Shown: positions 46,794 to 57,554 of the stretch, in pieces | Numbering within the stretch: the stretch's first letter is position 1 | How the letters are laid out: each line of letters opens with the position of its first letter | Assembly: GCA_032690845.1 (NCBI GenBank) | Contig: CM064421.1 | Span: forward strand, 43,514,963-43,578,962 | Length of the DNA: 64,000 nt | Reading direction: 5' to 3' | From: Eleusine coracana subsp. coracana | Lineage: Eukaryota; Streptophyta; Magnoliopsida; Poales; Poaceae | Translations under genes and position numbers: made by a program | Notes under the pieces: generated by a model | What the model saw: the letters and a program-made list of their open reading frames with translations, nothing else | Told to the model about the DNA's origin: nothing | The model's database searches: none

Positions 46794-48015
46794 TCTAGAG
46801 CGAGACTCCAGTATGGACAAAGACAAACCTTTGCTTTCTGATCATCGTACGTAGTAGCAGTGACGCCCTCTCAACCTACGCGCGATCCCGTTTCTATGCA
46901 ACGATGACGCAAGCGTGCATTGGAACTCCTCAGATTAATCGTTGGAACTCGTACGCCAGACCGTTGTCTCATTACTGCAGATTCCGTTTCGTTTACAAAT
47001 CAATTGGACGTAGACACGTACTAGTAGTAACTACGACGTACAGGTGAGGGCAAAGATTGTTGAGAACAACCAGTTGTCCTGAGACACGACGAGTCCACAC
47101 CTGATACCTCCAATCCAACGTTTGTTAGCGATCGAGACTTATGGTAAATTCTCAGGCGGCGATCGAGAAGGTGTGTGCCTCTCGCACAAGCTGTGAAGGA
47201 TCAAGGGTAGCACGTGGCAAGATCTAGCGTGACAATCGGGCAGATCTTGACCCCTGCTGTATGAGAGCGTACAGGCAGCAGACTGTTGTCGACAGCATGT
47301 ACGTAGGCGACGGGCGAGACGGCGACAGCTGAAGCGGGCGGCCATAGGATTTCCCTTCAAGAGCGGACGACGACGTCGCCAACCGACGTTGACTCGGTGT
47401 AAATGAGAGAATTTTAATTTCTTAGTAAAAATGAGAGAATTTTGATGGAGCGGCCAACTCGGGGGCATATCCAGCTTTTTTTGAGGAGAGAACAGCCTGA
47501 GCTGGCTTTGTTGTTGGGCCATCTCCTCCTCCATGTGTAAAGGCCTGCTGCAACGGTATCAAAATTGGGCCTGCTGCAAGGGTATCAAAGTTGGGCCTGC
47601 TGCAAGGCCCCGCTGCACGCACAAATCAGCCCGCAGCGCCGCCGCCGCAAACTTGGACAGCCCATACGGGCCCACCAGGACGTGCGGCGCGTGACTGCAC
47701 GAGATGGGCAATATATCCTTTGTTTTTTTTTTGTCAGAAAGATAGGGAAAAGAAAAGAAAAACATCGAGATAGTAGATAGACGAGCGGCCGCCGGTGCCA
47801 CCCGGCAGGGAGGTCACAGCGAGATACAGATGGATGAGTAGATAGATAGATGGCCGGCGCCGCTAAGGATGAGACGAGATGAGATGATGAGGCGGGTCAC
47901 GCGACGGGAGACGCCGTGGCGTCAGCCGGCGATAGCAGTTTCGTTGGCACGTCCGCGCCTTCGCCAAGGCGGACTCGGACGTTAGCGCATCACTCATACA
48001 CTGCCTCGTTTGACT

Positions 48016-48018
<3 letters not shown>

Positions 48019-48085
<67 letters not shown>
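48019..48085. repeat. (CT)33 microsatellite
   Basis: An uninterrupted CT tract of about 67 bases in intergenic DNA. It is probably highly polymorphic. Confidence 0.95.
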
Positions 48086-48088
<3 letters not shown>

Positions 48089-48779
48089 GAGCCCGACTGG
48101 ACCTTCGCTCACGCTCCCCATCGTCCATCCAACCCATCCTCTCTCGCCTCGTTTCCGTGCACGCCACATCCGCAGCAGCAGCCCAAAAGGATTCCACGCA
48201 GTCAGTCACATCCACACGTACGCGCCACGCGAGCCAGCTGGGGTGACGAGGACGGCGCATTTCCACGTGAGCACCGGAACGAACCACGCTTGGTACAAAC
48301 AATAATCTTGCCGCGGCATGCAGCAGATTGTTCTCGGCCGGCAAATGCTTAATCCGGCATGACAACCACCAAGAAGTCTCGTTCGTGTCTGTACTACGCA
48401 TTTCGGGATCATCGGTCTCGTTCGGTAAAAGAGAAAAGGAAACAAAACAAAGACGCGCATAAGGACATAGGGGTTCGAAATACGGGAGTAGTTCTCGTCA
48501 TGTGTCTGTATACTATAAACAAGTTGGATTTGTTGATCATACCACCCGTGAAAATTTAAACACCAGCTATCCCGCACCTTATTTGCTAGGGGCACCAAGC
48601 TAGGACGAGTCTGCACATTTGGAAAGGATCGCAGACATGATCAACTTTCTTATTTGCTACGTGCACCTTGATTTAGTTCAGAACTAAAATCAATTGCTGA
48701 TACCTCATTGCCTGGTTTATCAATTTATTGAAATATTAATATTCATGGTAACCTTATGTCAGGAAACACTAGAACATAT

Positions 48780-50430
48780 GCATTGTGTCTCTAGAACATT
48801 TCGTCAAAATGTCTCCATTTTTACGGAAACCTCTCCTGTTGAAAAGTTTTACATCTAAAATCAAGAAAGGTTCCAAATAGGGACTAAGCCTGTCACGATA
48901 ACATCAATAAGACAAGAAAGAAAAAGAAACATAGCCAACCAAAAATGGATTAAGAAAACAATTCATGATAATTGATTGCACGTCTAAAACATTTCATTAA
49001 AATGTCTCTAGTTTCACATAAACCTCTCAATTGAAGAGTTTTACCTCTAAATTCAAGAAATGTTTCGAATAGGGATTAAGCATGTCACGATAATATCAAT
49101 AAGAGAAGAAGAAAAATGGAAATATAGCCACCCAAAATGGATCAAGAAAGCATTGTGTGCGTCAATGGGAGTTTTCATGCTTGGTTGTGCTTAAAAGATG
49201 AGGCTCTGATCCAATTACCCGACCAAACTATTGAAGGCCATGATCTTGGAGTTAGACCTATAATGAAGGCAAACAACTACTTTTTGTAGCAATATTAAGG
49301 TAAATACTGATTTAAGTGCAAATAACGTTTAGACAAAGAAACGGTCGGCAATTAAAACTTGCGCTAGGATATTGCCATAGTTATTCACATCGGAATTGGA
49401 TGTGGAATGTCTCTAAGAGAATGTGCTATATTTATGTATCAAGTTTTAGGCAATTTTTGCCACCGCATCGATATCGCAACAATCAGATATCTGGTTCCAA
49501 TCATATCGTTTATCGTTCTAAGTTTTGGAAAACATTCATCGTATACAATAATGGCTATGTCTCAGCCTCTATGTTGTTGATAAGACACCTAAACTTCTGA
49601 GCTACGGTCCCATGCATCTTGTCGCGTACAAAGTTTCTACGAGTGGAGTCAATGCGTCTGCATCTAGGTGTAGGGATGTCGTCGAGCAATATATCCCAAA
49701 GATATAGCGACATGTGTTTTCAAATAAATCTAATCACATCCTCCTCATTAAAATTATTTACGTCTAAAATCAAGAAAGGTTCCGAATAGGGACTAAACAT
49801 GTCATGATATATCATTAATAAGATAAGGAAAAATAGAAATATAGGCAACCAAAATGGGTGAAGAAAGCATTGTATGAGTTTAAGGGAGTTTTCATGCTTG
49901 GTTAGGCTTAAAAAGATGAGGCTTTATTATTCGGACCAACTATCGAAGACCTCAATCTTGGAGTACTTTATTATAATGATGTTAAGATTAATATTGATTA
50001 GAAGGTAAATAAAGATAACACAAAGAAACGCTCGGCAATTAATACTAGCGCTAGGATACTGCCTTAGTTATTCGCACCGAAATTGGATGTGCAATATCTC
50101 TAAGAGGATATGCTATATTTATGTATCTAGTTTGAGGCAGGCTTTTGCCGTCCCTTTGATATCGCAACAGTCGGATATCTCATTCTACTCGTATCATGTT
50201 ATCGTGGTAGGTTTGTGAAACACTTATCGTATACAACAACGACTATGCCTCTATGTTGTTGCAGGCCACCTAAACTTCTGACCTATGATCCCATGCATCT
50301 TGTCGCGTACGAGAAGTTTCCACGAGTCGAATCGATGCGGTCGCGTCTATAACTAGGGCCGCTGTCCATCAATATATCCCAAAGATATAACGGCCTTTGT
50401 TTTTTTAAATAAATCTAAACATATCCTCGC
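48780..50430. repeat. Diverged tandem duplication upstream of the phosphatase gene
   Basis: A block containing TCTAAAATCAAGAAAGG, then AATAGGGACTAA, GTCACGATA and ATAGCCAACCAAAA recurs at about 48854, 49046 and 49763. The last two copies are long (about 700 bp). They also share GGGAGTTTTCATGCTTGGTT, GCATTGTGTG/GCATTGTATG, CCATGCATCTTGTCGCGTAC (about 49610 and 50291) and AATATATCCCAAAGATATA. The first copy is a fragment of about 195 bp. Frames are broken, with no recognisable protein. The last copy ends about 50 bases before the TATA box of the phosphatase gene, so it forms part of its promoter. Confidence 0.75.
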
Positions 50431-50476
50431 TCGTTGATATTAATGCCGTGAAATCATTTTTAGCAGCCATCGGCCC

Positions 50477-50484
50477 TATATAAG
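50477..50484 (+). promoter_or_regulatory. TATA box of the PP2C gene
   Basis: TATATAAG stands in a CGGCCC...GAGGGCG context 307 bases before the phosphatase start codon. Transcription would start near 50,510. Confidence 0.55.
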
Positions 50485-50574
50485 GAGGGCGAGGGCCATT
50501 CCAATCCATCATCAAGCCTTCATCAAAGCAACAAAGGAAGCATTTGGTAGTAGTAGTAGTATAGTGAGGAGGAA

Positions 50575-50664
50575 ATGGTGTGTAGAGTTGTAGGGTACCC
50601 CAAGCAAAGGGAAGATGCAGACTTCACTCAAAAGTGGGCCTGCCCCTTGTTGCATCAAGTATAG
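50575..50664 (+). other. Candidate upstream ORF in the PP2C leader (29 codons)
   Basis: An ATG at 50575 in the predicted leader opens a 29-residue frame beginning MVCRVVGYPKQRE and stopping at 50662-50664, 126 bases before the main start. If the TATA-based start is right, scanning ribosomes would meet it first. Its conservation is unknown. Confidence 0.35.
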
Positions 50665-50790
50665 TCAACTCCCATAAACAAAGCAGCCGCGCGTCCGGTA
50701 CCCTCCCTTTCCCAAAAGGTCAACTCCATCCATCCCCTCCACTCCGCCGCCGATCCCCAAAATCCAAAAGCCCAAGGAAACGAGAACAAA

Positions 50791-53314
50791 ATGGGCAATG
50801 GCATCACCAAGAACCCGTGCTTCTCCGGCGACCCGTACGCGGCGGCGGTGGCGACGGACCCTCCCCCCGACAACAGTCTGGGCCACTCCTTCACCTACGT
50901 GCGGTCGTCGTCGTCGTTGGCCGACCCCCGCCAGGCGACGATTGCCACCGCCGCGGCGGCGATGATGGCGACGTCGCCGTCGTTCTCGCTCTCCGGCGCG
51001 GCCATCAGCGCGAACCTGGCGGCGTCGGCGTCGATGCCGTCGCTGCAGCTGTTCAACGAGATGACGTGGCCGCCGTCGTGCGCGTGCACGTTCGAGAGCT
51101 CGCGGTCCTTCGCCGCGGCGCCGCTCCAGGCCGCGCCCAGGCTGTCGATGTCGGGCCCGCTCCACGCCGCCGCCGCGTCCGGCCGCTTCTCCGAGACGTC
51201 GGCGTCCACCGCCTCCGGCGCGCTCTCCGACGTCGGCGGGCCCTTCCTGTCAGGCGCGCTGGACCGCTCCCTTTCCGGCGGCCGCGGGGGGATCCTCAAT
51301 AACCCTCCGAGGAGCTCCGTCGCCGAGCGCCGCCGCCGCCGCCTCCGCCGCGAGGAGCAGGCGTCGTCGATCCTCGGGTTCTTCGCCCGGACCGCCTCCA
51401 GGCTCCGGTTCCGCCGGCCACCGGGCTCCTACGTGCGCCGGACGGACGATGATGACGATGATGATGATGAGGCTAAGAAGACGGTGAAGGTGTCGGTGAG
51501 CGACGGGGACTATCGGTCGCCGCCGCGGAACGGCAATGTGGAGTGGGCCCAGGGCGCGGCGGGGGAGGACCGGTTCCACGTGGCGGTGTCGGAGGAGCGC
51601 GGGTGGGTGTTCGTGGGGATCTACGACGGCTTCAACGGGCCCGACGCGACGGACTACCTCTTCGCCAACCTCTACGTGGCCGTGCGCGAGCAGCTCAAGG
51701 GCCTGCTCTGGGATGATGACGATGCTGCTCATCATCACAATCACAATCACAATCACAATCACCATCACCATGACCATCTCCAAGCAGAGGAGGAGGAGGA
51801 GGACGACAATGCCGATGACGATGACCTGCTCTGCCTCGCGCCGCCAGGTTCAGCGTCAGAGAGTAACAAGCGCAGGCGGATGGAGCAGCAGCGGCCGGTT
51901 GCGCTGCAGAGGGACGCCCACCGCGACGTGCTGAGGGCGCTGGCCCGCGCGCTGAGGAAGACGGAGGAGGCCTTCTTCGAGGCGGCGGAGCAGCGCGCGG
52001 AGGAGAGCCCGGACCTCGGGATGGTGGGCTCCTGCGTGCTGGTGATGCTGATGAAGGGACCCGACGTGTACGTGATGAACGTCGGGGACAGCCGCGCCGT
52101 GCTGGCGCGCAGGCCCGAGCCCGACCTCGACATCCTCGGCAGGGCGTCGATGGACCTGGCGCAGTTCAAGTCCGAGGTCATGCGGGAGCTCCACGCGCAC
52201 GGCACCGGCGGACTGCAGGCCGTGCAGCTCACGCCCGAGCACAGCACCGCCGTCGAAGAGGTAACGCATTTCTGCCTCTCTTCTCTTTCTCTTATTTATT
52301 ATTCAAAAAAAAAAAGAAAAAGAAAAACTCTGCTCTGCTCCCCTCCCTGCATTGCGTCGATGTTCAGTTGATGGGGCTGTCTTGTTCTGTTCTCGGAATC
52401 TGGGCAGGAGGTGCGGAGGATCAAGAACCAGCACCTCAACGACCGGAACGCCATCACCAACCACCGGGTGAAGGGGAAGATCAACGTCACGAGGGCGTTC
52501 GGCGCCGGCTACCTCAAGGAGGTACGCCCACGCTTATGTTTCTTCCTTTCTCATTCCACGTACACGCTCACTGTTGCCAGTCAGGACACTGTAGCTGGTC
52601 ACCGAAATTCCTTCTGTTCCCGTTAAAGACGCACAGTCCTGCCCGCTTACTCTGCTACAAACGACGTAGGACACACTCCCGATTAATTCCCTACTAGGGA
52701 CCAGTCGTTTCGTTTGTCCTCCACAATCTCAACTGAAAATTCTCCGGATCGTCAATGCGCACGCCTGACGAGTGACGACTCGCTCGCTCTGTCTGTGCAG
52801 CCCAAGTGGAACAACAGGCTGCTGCGAATGTTCAAGATCAACTACGTGGGGACGGAGCCGTACATCACCTGCGCCCCGTCGCTGTGCCACCACCGCATCG
52901 GCTCCCATGACAAGTTCCTCGTCCTATCCTCAGACGGCCTCTACCAGTACTTCACCAACAAGGAGGTGGTCGACCTGGTCGACTCCTTCACAACCCAGTA
53001 CCCCGACGGCGACCCATCAATGCACCTCCTCTCCGAGCTCGTGCTCCGCGCAGCCAGGAAGGCAGGTCAGTACACTGTCACCAGCAATTAACTGCTCATT
53101 ATATATATACCCTTTATTATTGTCTGATCATTTTCTTCTACTACTAGAAAGCAGCACGGTTCTTCACTGACATTGCTCGATTGGGATTGGAATTGCAGGC
53201 ATGGAGTCGCACCAGCTTCTCAACATACCGCGGGGAGACAGGAGGCTCTACCATGACGACGTGTCCATCATCGTCATCTCGTTCGAGGGGAGGATATGGA
53301 GATCCTCCTTCTAG
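50791..53314 (+). CDS. Protein phosphatase 2C, POLTERGEIST-like (PLL) clade
   Basis: Metal-dependent Ser/Thr phosphatase. Relatives (Arabidopsis POL and PLL1-5, rice XB15) counteract or relay receptor-kinase signals at the plasma membrane. Four exons join in frame: 50791-52260, 52408-52521, 52801-53065 and 53199-53314, giving 654 residues. The MGNG N-terminus fits N-myristoylation, as in POL. A long Ala/Ser-rich N-terminal extension (to about 240) precedes the catalytic domain. The domain shows AAGEDRFHVAV (Glu259, Asp260), FVGIYDGFNGPDA (Asp279-Gly280), MNVGDSRAVL (Asp433), VLSSDGLYQYF (Asp573-Gly574) and a C-terminal HDDVSIIVISFEGR (Asp636-637), so metal ligands are present. A variable loop at about 305-360 is unusual: alternating His/Asn then acidic runs. 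Exon 1 is extremely GC-rich. The exact PLL subgroup is not resolved. Confidence 0.95.
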
Positions 53315-56300
53315 CTACTTAGCTAGGCGTGGCGTTTTCAGAGAAGCTAATACATTGCATATCGTAGTACCAGTTAACAACCTCAAGTGCCGAGAGCACA
53401 GTGCTGCCAGTCGCTGAAGAGCACAAGCACCATGGTCCAAGTCGGCTCTAGCATAGTTAGTCTCACCTATCGAGAATTAATGCCATCGGGCTCCCTTTTG
53501 CCGGAACTGCTGTACATAGTTCGGCAGGAGGAACTCCAGTAGTAATCCCTAGAAAAGAGAGAGAGAGAGAACTATATGTAACTAGGCTTTTCGCATAATT
53601 GTGATATATAGTAACAAAGAAAAGCTTATAAGAAATGCTTGTCTCTCACTGTCTCTGCCTAAGTATATGCCTGTACTATACGGCTGCAACATTAGATCAA
53701 TCCCTTTTGTTTTTTAAGGAACAAAGAAAAGCAGTATACTCGACAGGTTTCAGGGCTAGTTTCAAGAAGGCGGCTCTTGGTTAGCTTTCACAAAACTTAC
53801 GAGGATTAAAATATTTTCAGTAAACTTGAATGTTCAATTCAACCGTGTCAAATGCTATCACGATCGTGCCATCTGAAGGCGGAATTCCGACACACACTGG
53901 AAAGATCACGTGTTCAAATACTCCATCAAAATCACGACGACCTCAACCGGAGCCTAGCGCAGCGAAAGGGAAACGATAAAAAGATTATTCCAACCAATGT
54001 CTCGTTCTCGAAGCTTCTCTTGCGTCATTGAAGCAATTGGCTTCGGTTTAAACTAACACAACTCTTTTTTTTTAAAAAAAAGAATAACTTCTATAACAGA
54101 GACTGAAGAAAAGCACATGTAACTATGTGAGAACAATGGACGACACCGGATCGACAGATTCCAAGCTACATGCCCGGAAAACCGACAATAAGATATTAAG
54201 ATGTCAATGGAGTTGCAGAGGATAGATAAATGATGAAAAAAGAATAGTACGCCGTCGATTCATCTGCTTTGAATTTGCCGGTCAAGGTTGAGAGCTCGAT
54301 GCCTTCGGAACTTTCCGAGGGTTCTTGCCGGGCCATATATAGTTTATGCCTCAGTCCGTAGGTCAACTCTTGCCTAGCAGAAAAGCCTTAGGAACGTAAT
54401 CGCTCATATCATTTGGCGCAAGTGGCGATAAAAGTAAGAAAACTGACTGTCCTGGGGCTGTATCGAGACGTGACCCATGTCTTATGGTGTGGGCGCTAAA
54501 GGCATCGATTGGCCCTTCGGCAATAGAATCTGCATATTTTCGTGTCAACGTCGTTGGTTATCTAAAGTATATGGTCCAATTTCGTCGCATAAAAGCTGCA
54601 CATAGTAATTTTTTAAGGTTAGTCCTTTTTGGTTGGGAAGGCATGAAAATGAAATGCGTGGCTGGGAAGCGATGTGTAGGATGACAAATTTCCTTTAAAA
54701 AAAGCCGCCTGTTTCATTGTAATATGTATTATTTTCAAATGTTTCATGCAATTTACGAATGTATTGGCCTTCATTGTAATGTAAATTGTAATCCATCCCT
54801 TCCATTCACCAAAACAAATCAGATTAAAAAACCCAAAACATATCACGAGAATTTTAAGTTTTTTCCCTCGTCTTTCAATTCTCTCCCGGCCTAACTTTGC
54901 TATGTATATAGGTTTAATAATTTCGTGGAAAAATTTCAAACAATTTTTTTTTCAAAACAATTTTTATAGCATGTCTAACAAATTATGACATCAATGCTTA
55001 ACGTTTACCTCGCTGAAACGATTCAAATTATTGAGGTGCTACAACTAAGGCCACAGCCCACAACTTAGGCTAGTATTGGCCTGGTTCTTGGGCTATTATT
55101 CGGCCACGAGAATGTAGGAGGCCTAATACTACACAGTTCGGCTCCCCCAAGGGATAAGTCTTGCAGCCCACTGCTGGCAACAGACTGAGCCCCAAGGGCA
55201 CGCAGGCCGCCGCGGACGTTCAGGTCCGCTGCTTTTTTTTTTCTTTTTTTCTTTTTTTTTTTGTTTGAGGGCTGTAAACCACGCTGCTGATACAGAACGT
55301 GCGCGTCTCCCCTGGTCTGACGCCCAAAACTACTGGTAAAACTCAAAACAGTTTCTTCGTCACCAGATAAATTGATACCTACAACCGACTTGGCCTGCGC
55401 TCCTTCATGATCTGGATAACATCGACAGCCTAGTAGTAGAAAGAAAACAGCGCAGTCAGGCTTTCGTCATGTCATGTAGCAACAGAACACTACAGAGCCC
55501 AGTCTGCTGCCCATGACATCCTGTTCCTTGACAACACGCCCTGCCTACACAGGCTACAGCACCGGTTAACTATAGTTTACTACTCCTAGTGCTTGACTCA
55601 CGGAGCCAATAGTGGTGCGTGGTGGCGACCTGTGAACCCAGTTCCTTGGTCCCCCGACCTCTGAATTAACTCCGCGTTTTTACGACGTTGAGCGTCACTT
55701 TCATTGGAGCACTCCTCTGCACGTCACGTTCTCGGCAGTGTCCCTCCTGCATCCTGCCCTGCCTGTGTGTCTCCTGGATATTCTTCCAGGATTTTTATAT
55801 AATCCGTGTGACAGGCCAGATTTTTTTGTTATCTACTGTTAATCGCTTCGCCTTTCTGAACTGCTACTGCTGATGCGGAGCACTTGCAACTGACCAATGC
55901 GCGGCATGGTATGGGTGCTGCGAATTATTGTGATGGTTGGTCTTATCGGGACAGGTTATGGATTACTCCTATCTTCTTGTGATTTTTAGCTTATCATGAG
56001 GGCATGAGGCTGCCCCCTTTTATGTGTGCCATGCTGACCGGATGCTATTTTGGTGCATGGTAGCATACGACTAGTAGCACCTTAGCTTTCTGTCCATTTG
56101 CATTCTGTCGATTGTAAATTAAGCCCCTTTGTCCTTTGTGGATCATGGTGCTCGAATTGATTGTTACTGTCTCCATCTCTTGTGTTGGTTGCTCTGTGAC
56201 GATGAGGACAGTAAGAAAATTAGTAGTACTAGTATTTGACAATTGCTTTCGCAGTACTTATTTTTACTTTCTCAGTGATTTTTTTCTCTGACGTGACCGT

Positions 56301-57246
56301 GGATCAGTGAATGACAGTTACGGAATATTCAGCAGGTGATCAATCTATCGAGCAACAGCTGCGGGCACTGTGCCAACTCGTTCTTTTCTCGGCTTTATTT
56401 TTAGGTGGCAGGGGCTGTCCGGTTGGTGGCAGCAAACTACGCTCGCACGCCATACGGATTTGGATCGCAGCTCTTAACGCGATCCTCCTTGTCTTCGCGC
56501 GAATCAGCATCATTCTCATTCTCTCAGGCGCGTGTGCGGGTTTCGGTAAAATTTTGGTTTGATGGTGGCTCAAGATCAAAAAGAGATCCTTGCATTTGTT
56601 CAGTGTGTGTTGCTGTGCCTTCCTTTTCTTGTACAGGGTACAGCTGCTGACATTTTCTCACATCTCGGGGAAGTGTTGCCATTCCTGACTCCTGATGAAG
56701 AAGTGATGTCACGTCGATTCTCCTCGTTTTCTGCGAAATGCTGTCTCGTTCCAGGTGCTCTCCCCTGGGACGATTATTACAAAATGGGGTGCTGGGAAAA
56801 TGACCTGGCAGTTGTCTCGTTCAGTGATCCCCAAGTTCATGCTTCTCACTCAGAATGCTCACGCACGAACATGTTTGGCCAAGTCGGAGACGGCCATCAC
56901 GATCGTAATAACACACTTGCTGAGAGTACCTTCCCCATGTCACCAGATCGAGCTGGTCCAAGAGGAAGGTAGCCGCATCCCTTGTCCCCAGGTACACCGT
57001 TCTTCAGGGAATCCAATGCCCAAGCGTGCGTGCATCACTCATCATCACACTGTATATTAAAATCAGAAACCGGAAGCAAGAGTTGACAAGATTGGACAAA
57101 TTGAGGAGGCATGAACTGGTCATGCAGCCCCATTTGGCCAATTATGCGGATCATGAGTCACATGGATTTGTACTGGTTTATCATTATCATACCGGGCCAG
57201 ATCTCTGCGGATCAGACGGACATGTACAGACTTTCCAAGAACTCCA

Positions 57247-57285
<39 letters not shown>

Positions 57286-57554
57286 TGGGGGCAACCAAGC
57301 AAGGACTCCTTATTTGGATCTAGCCTAGCTACAGCATCCGCTCGAATCTTTCTTTTTCTCTCTACACAGGAGGTAAATGACTCAATTTCCCACCCCAAAA
57401 ATAATAGTAATGATCTACGTACAAAAATACTGGCATCTTGTTTCCTTGATCGACGGCGATGAGCGATCGCGCCACTATTAGGATATACTAGATGATGGTG
57501 ATCATATGCACTGGATTTTGTTGAATCAATGAAATGAAATATGCGGAATGTGTG
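53315..57554. other. Convergent intergenic region (4.2 kb)
   Basis: This separates the 3' ends of the phosphatase (+) and the E3-ligase (-) genes. Frames such as 56559-56972 resemble no known family. A pyrimidine-rich T/C tract lies at about 55,232-55,262 and a 36-base G run at 57248-57283. No RNA gene is apparent. Confidence 0.6.
57248..57283. repeat. Poly-G homopolymer (about 36 G)
   Basis: An uninterrupted G run followed by CATGGGG lies 270 bases beyond the E3-ligase stop codon, as poly-C in its possible 3' UTR or just downstream. The length given by the assembly is unreliable for such tracts. Confidence 0.9.

Larger units (their letters stand above)
42153..50470. other. 8.3-kb gene-free region between divergent genes
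   Basis: The kinase (-) and phosphatase (+) genes are transcribed away from this region, so both promoters lie in it. It contains a Stowaway-like MITE (42821-43100), a complete non-autonomous CACTA element (45622-46793), a CT microsatellite (48019-48085) and a diverged tandem duplication (48780-50430). Apart from the CACTA interior, frames are short and unrecognised. About 42.6-45.0 kb is strongly AT-rich. Confidence 0.6.

Noticed and set aside
55232..55262. Poly-T tract as another retro-insertion
   Set aside because: The tract is interrupted by C, and I found no convincing direct repeat on its two sides.
56559..56972. 137-codon frame in the convergent gap
   Set aside because: The N-terminal hydrophobic stretch looks secretory, but no family, TATA box or exon context supports it.
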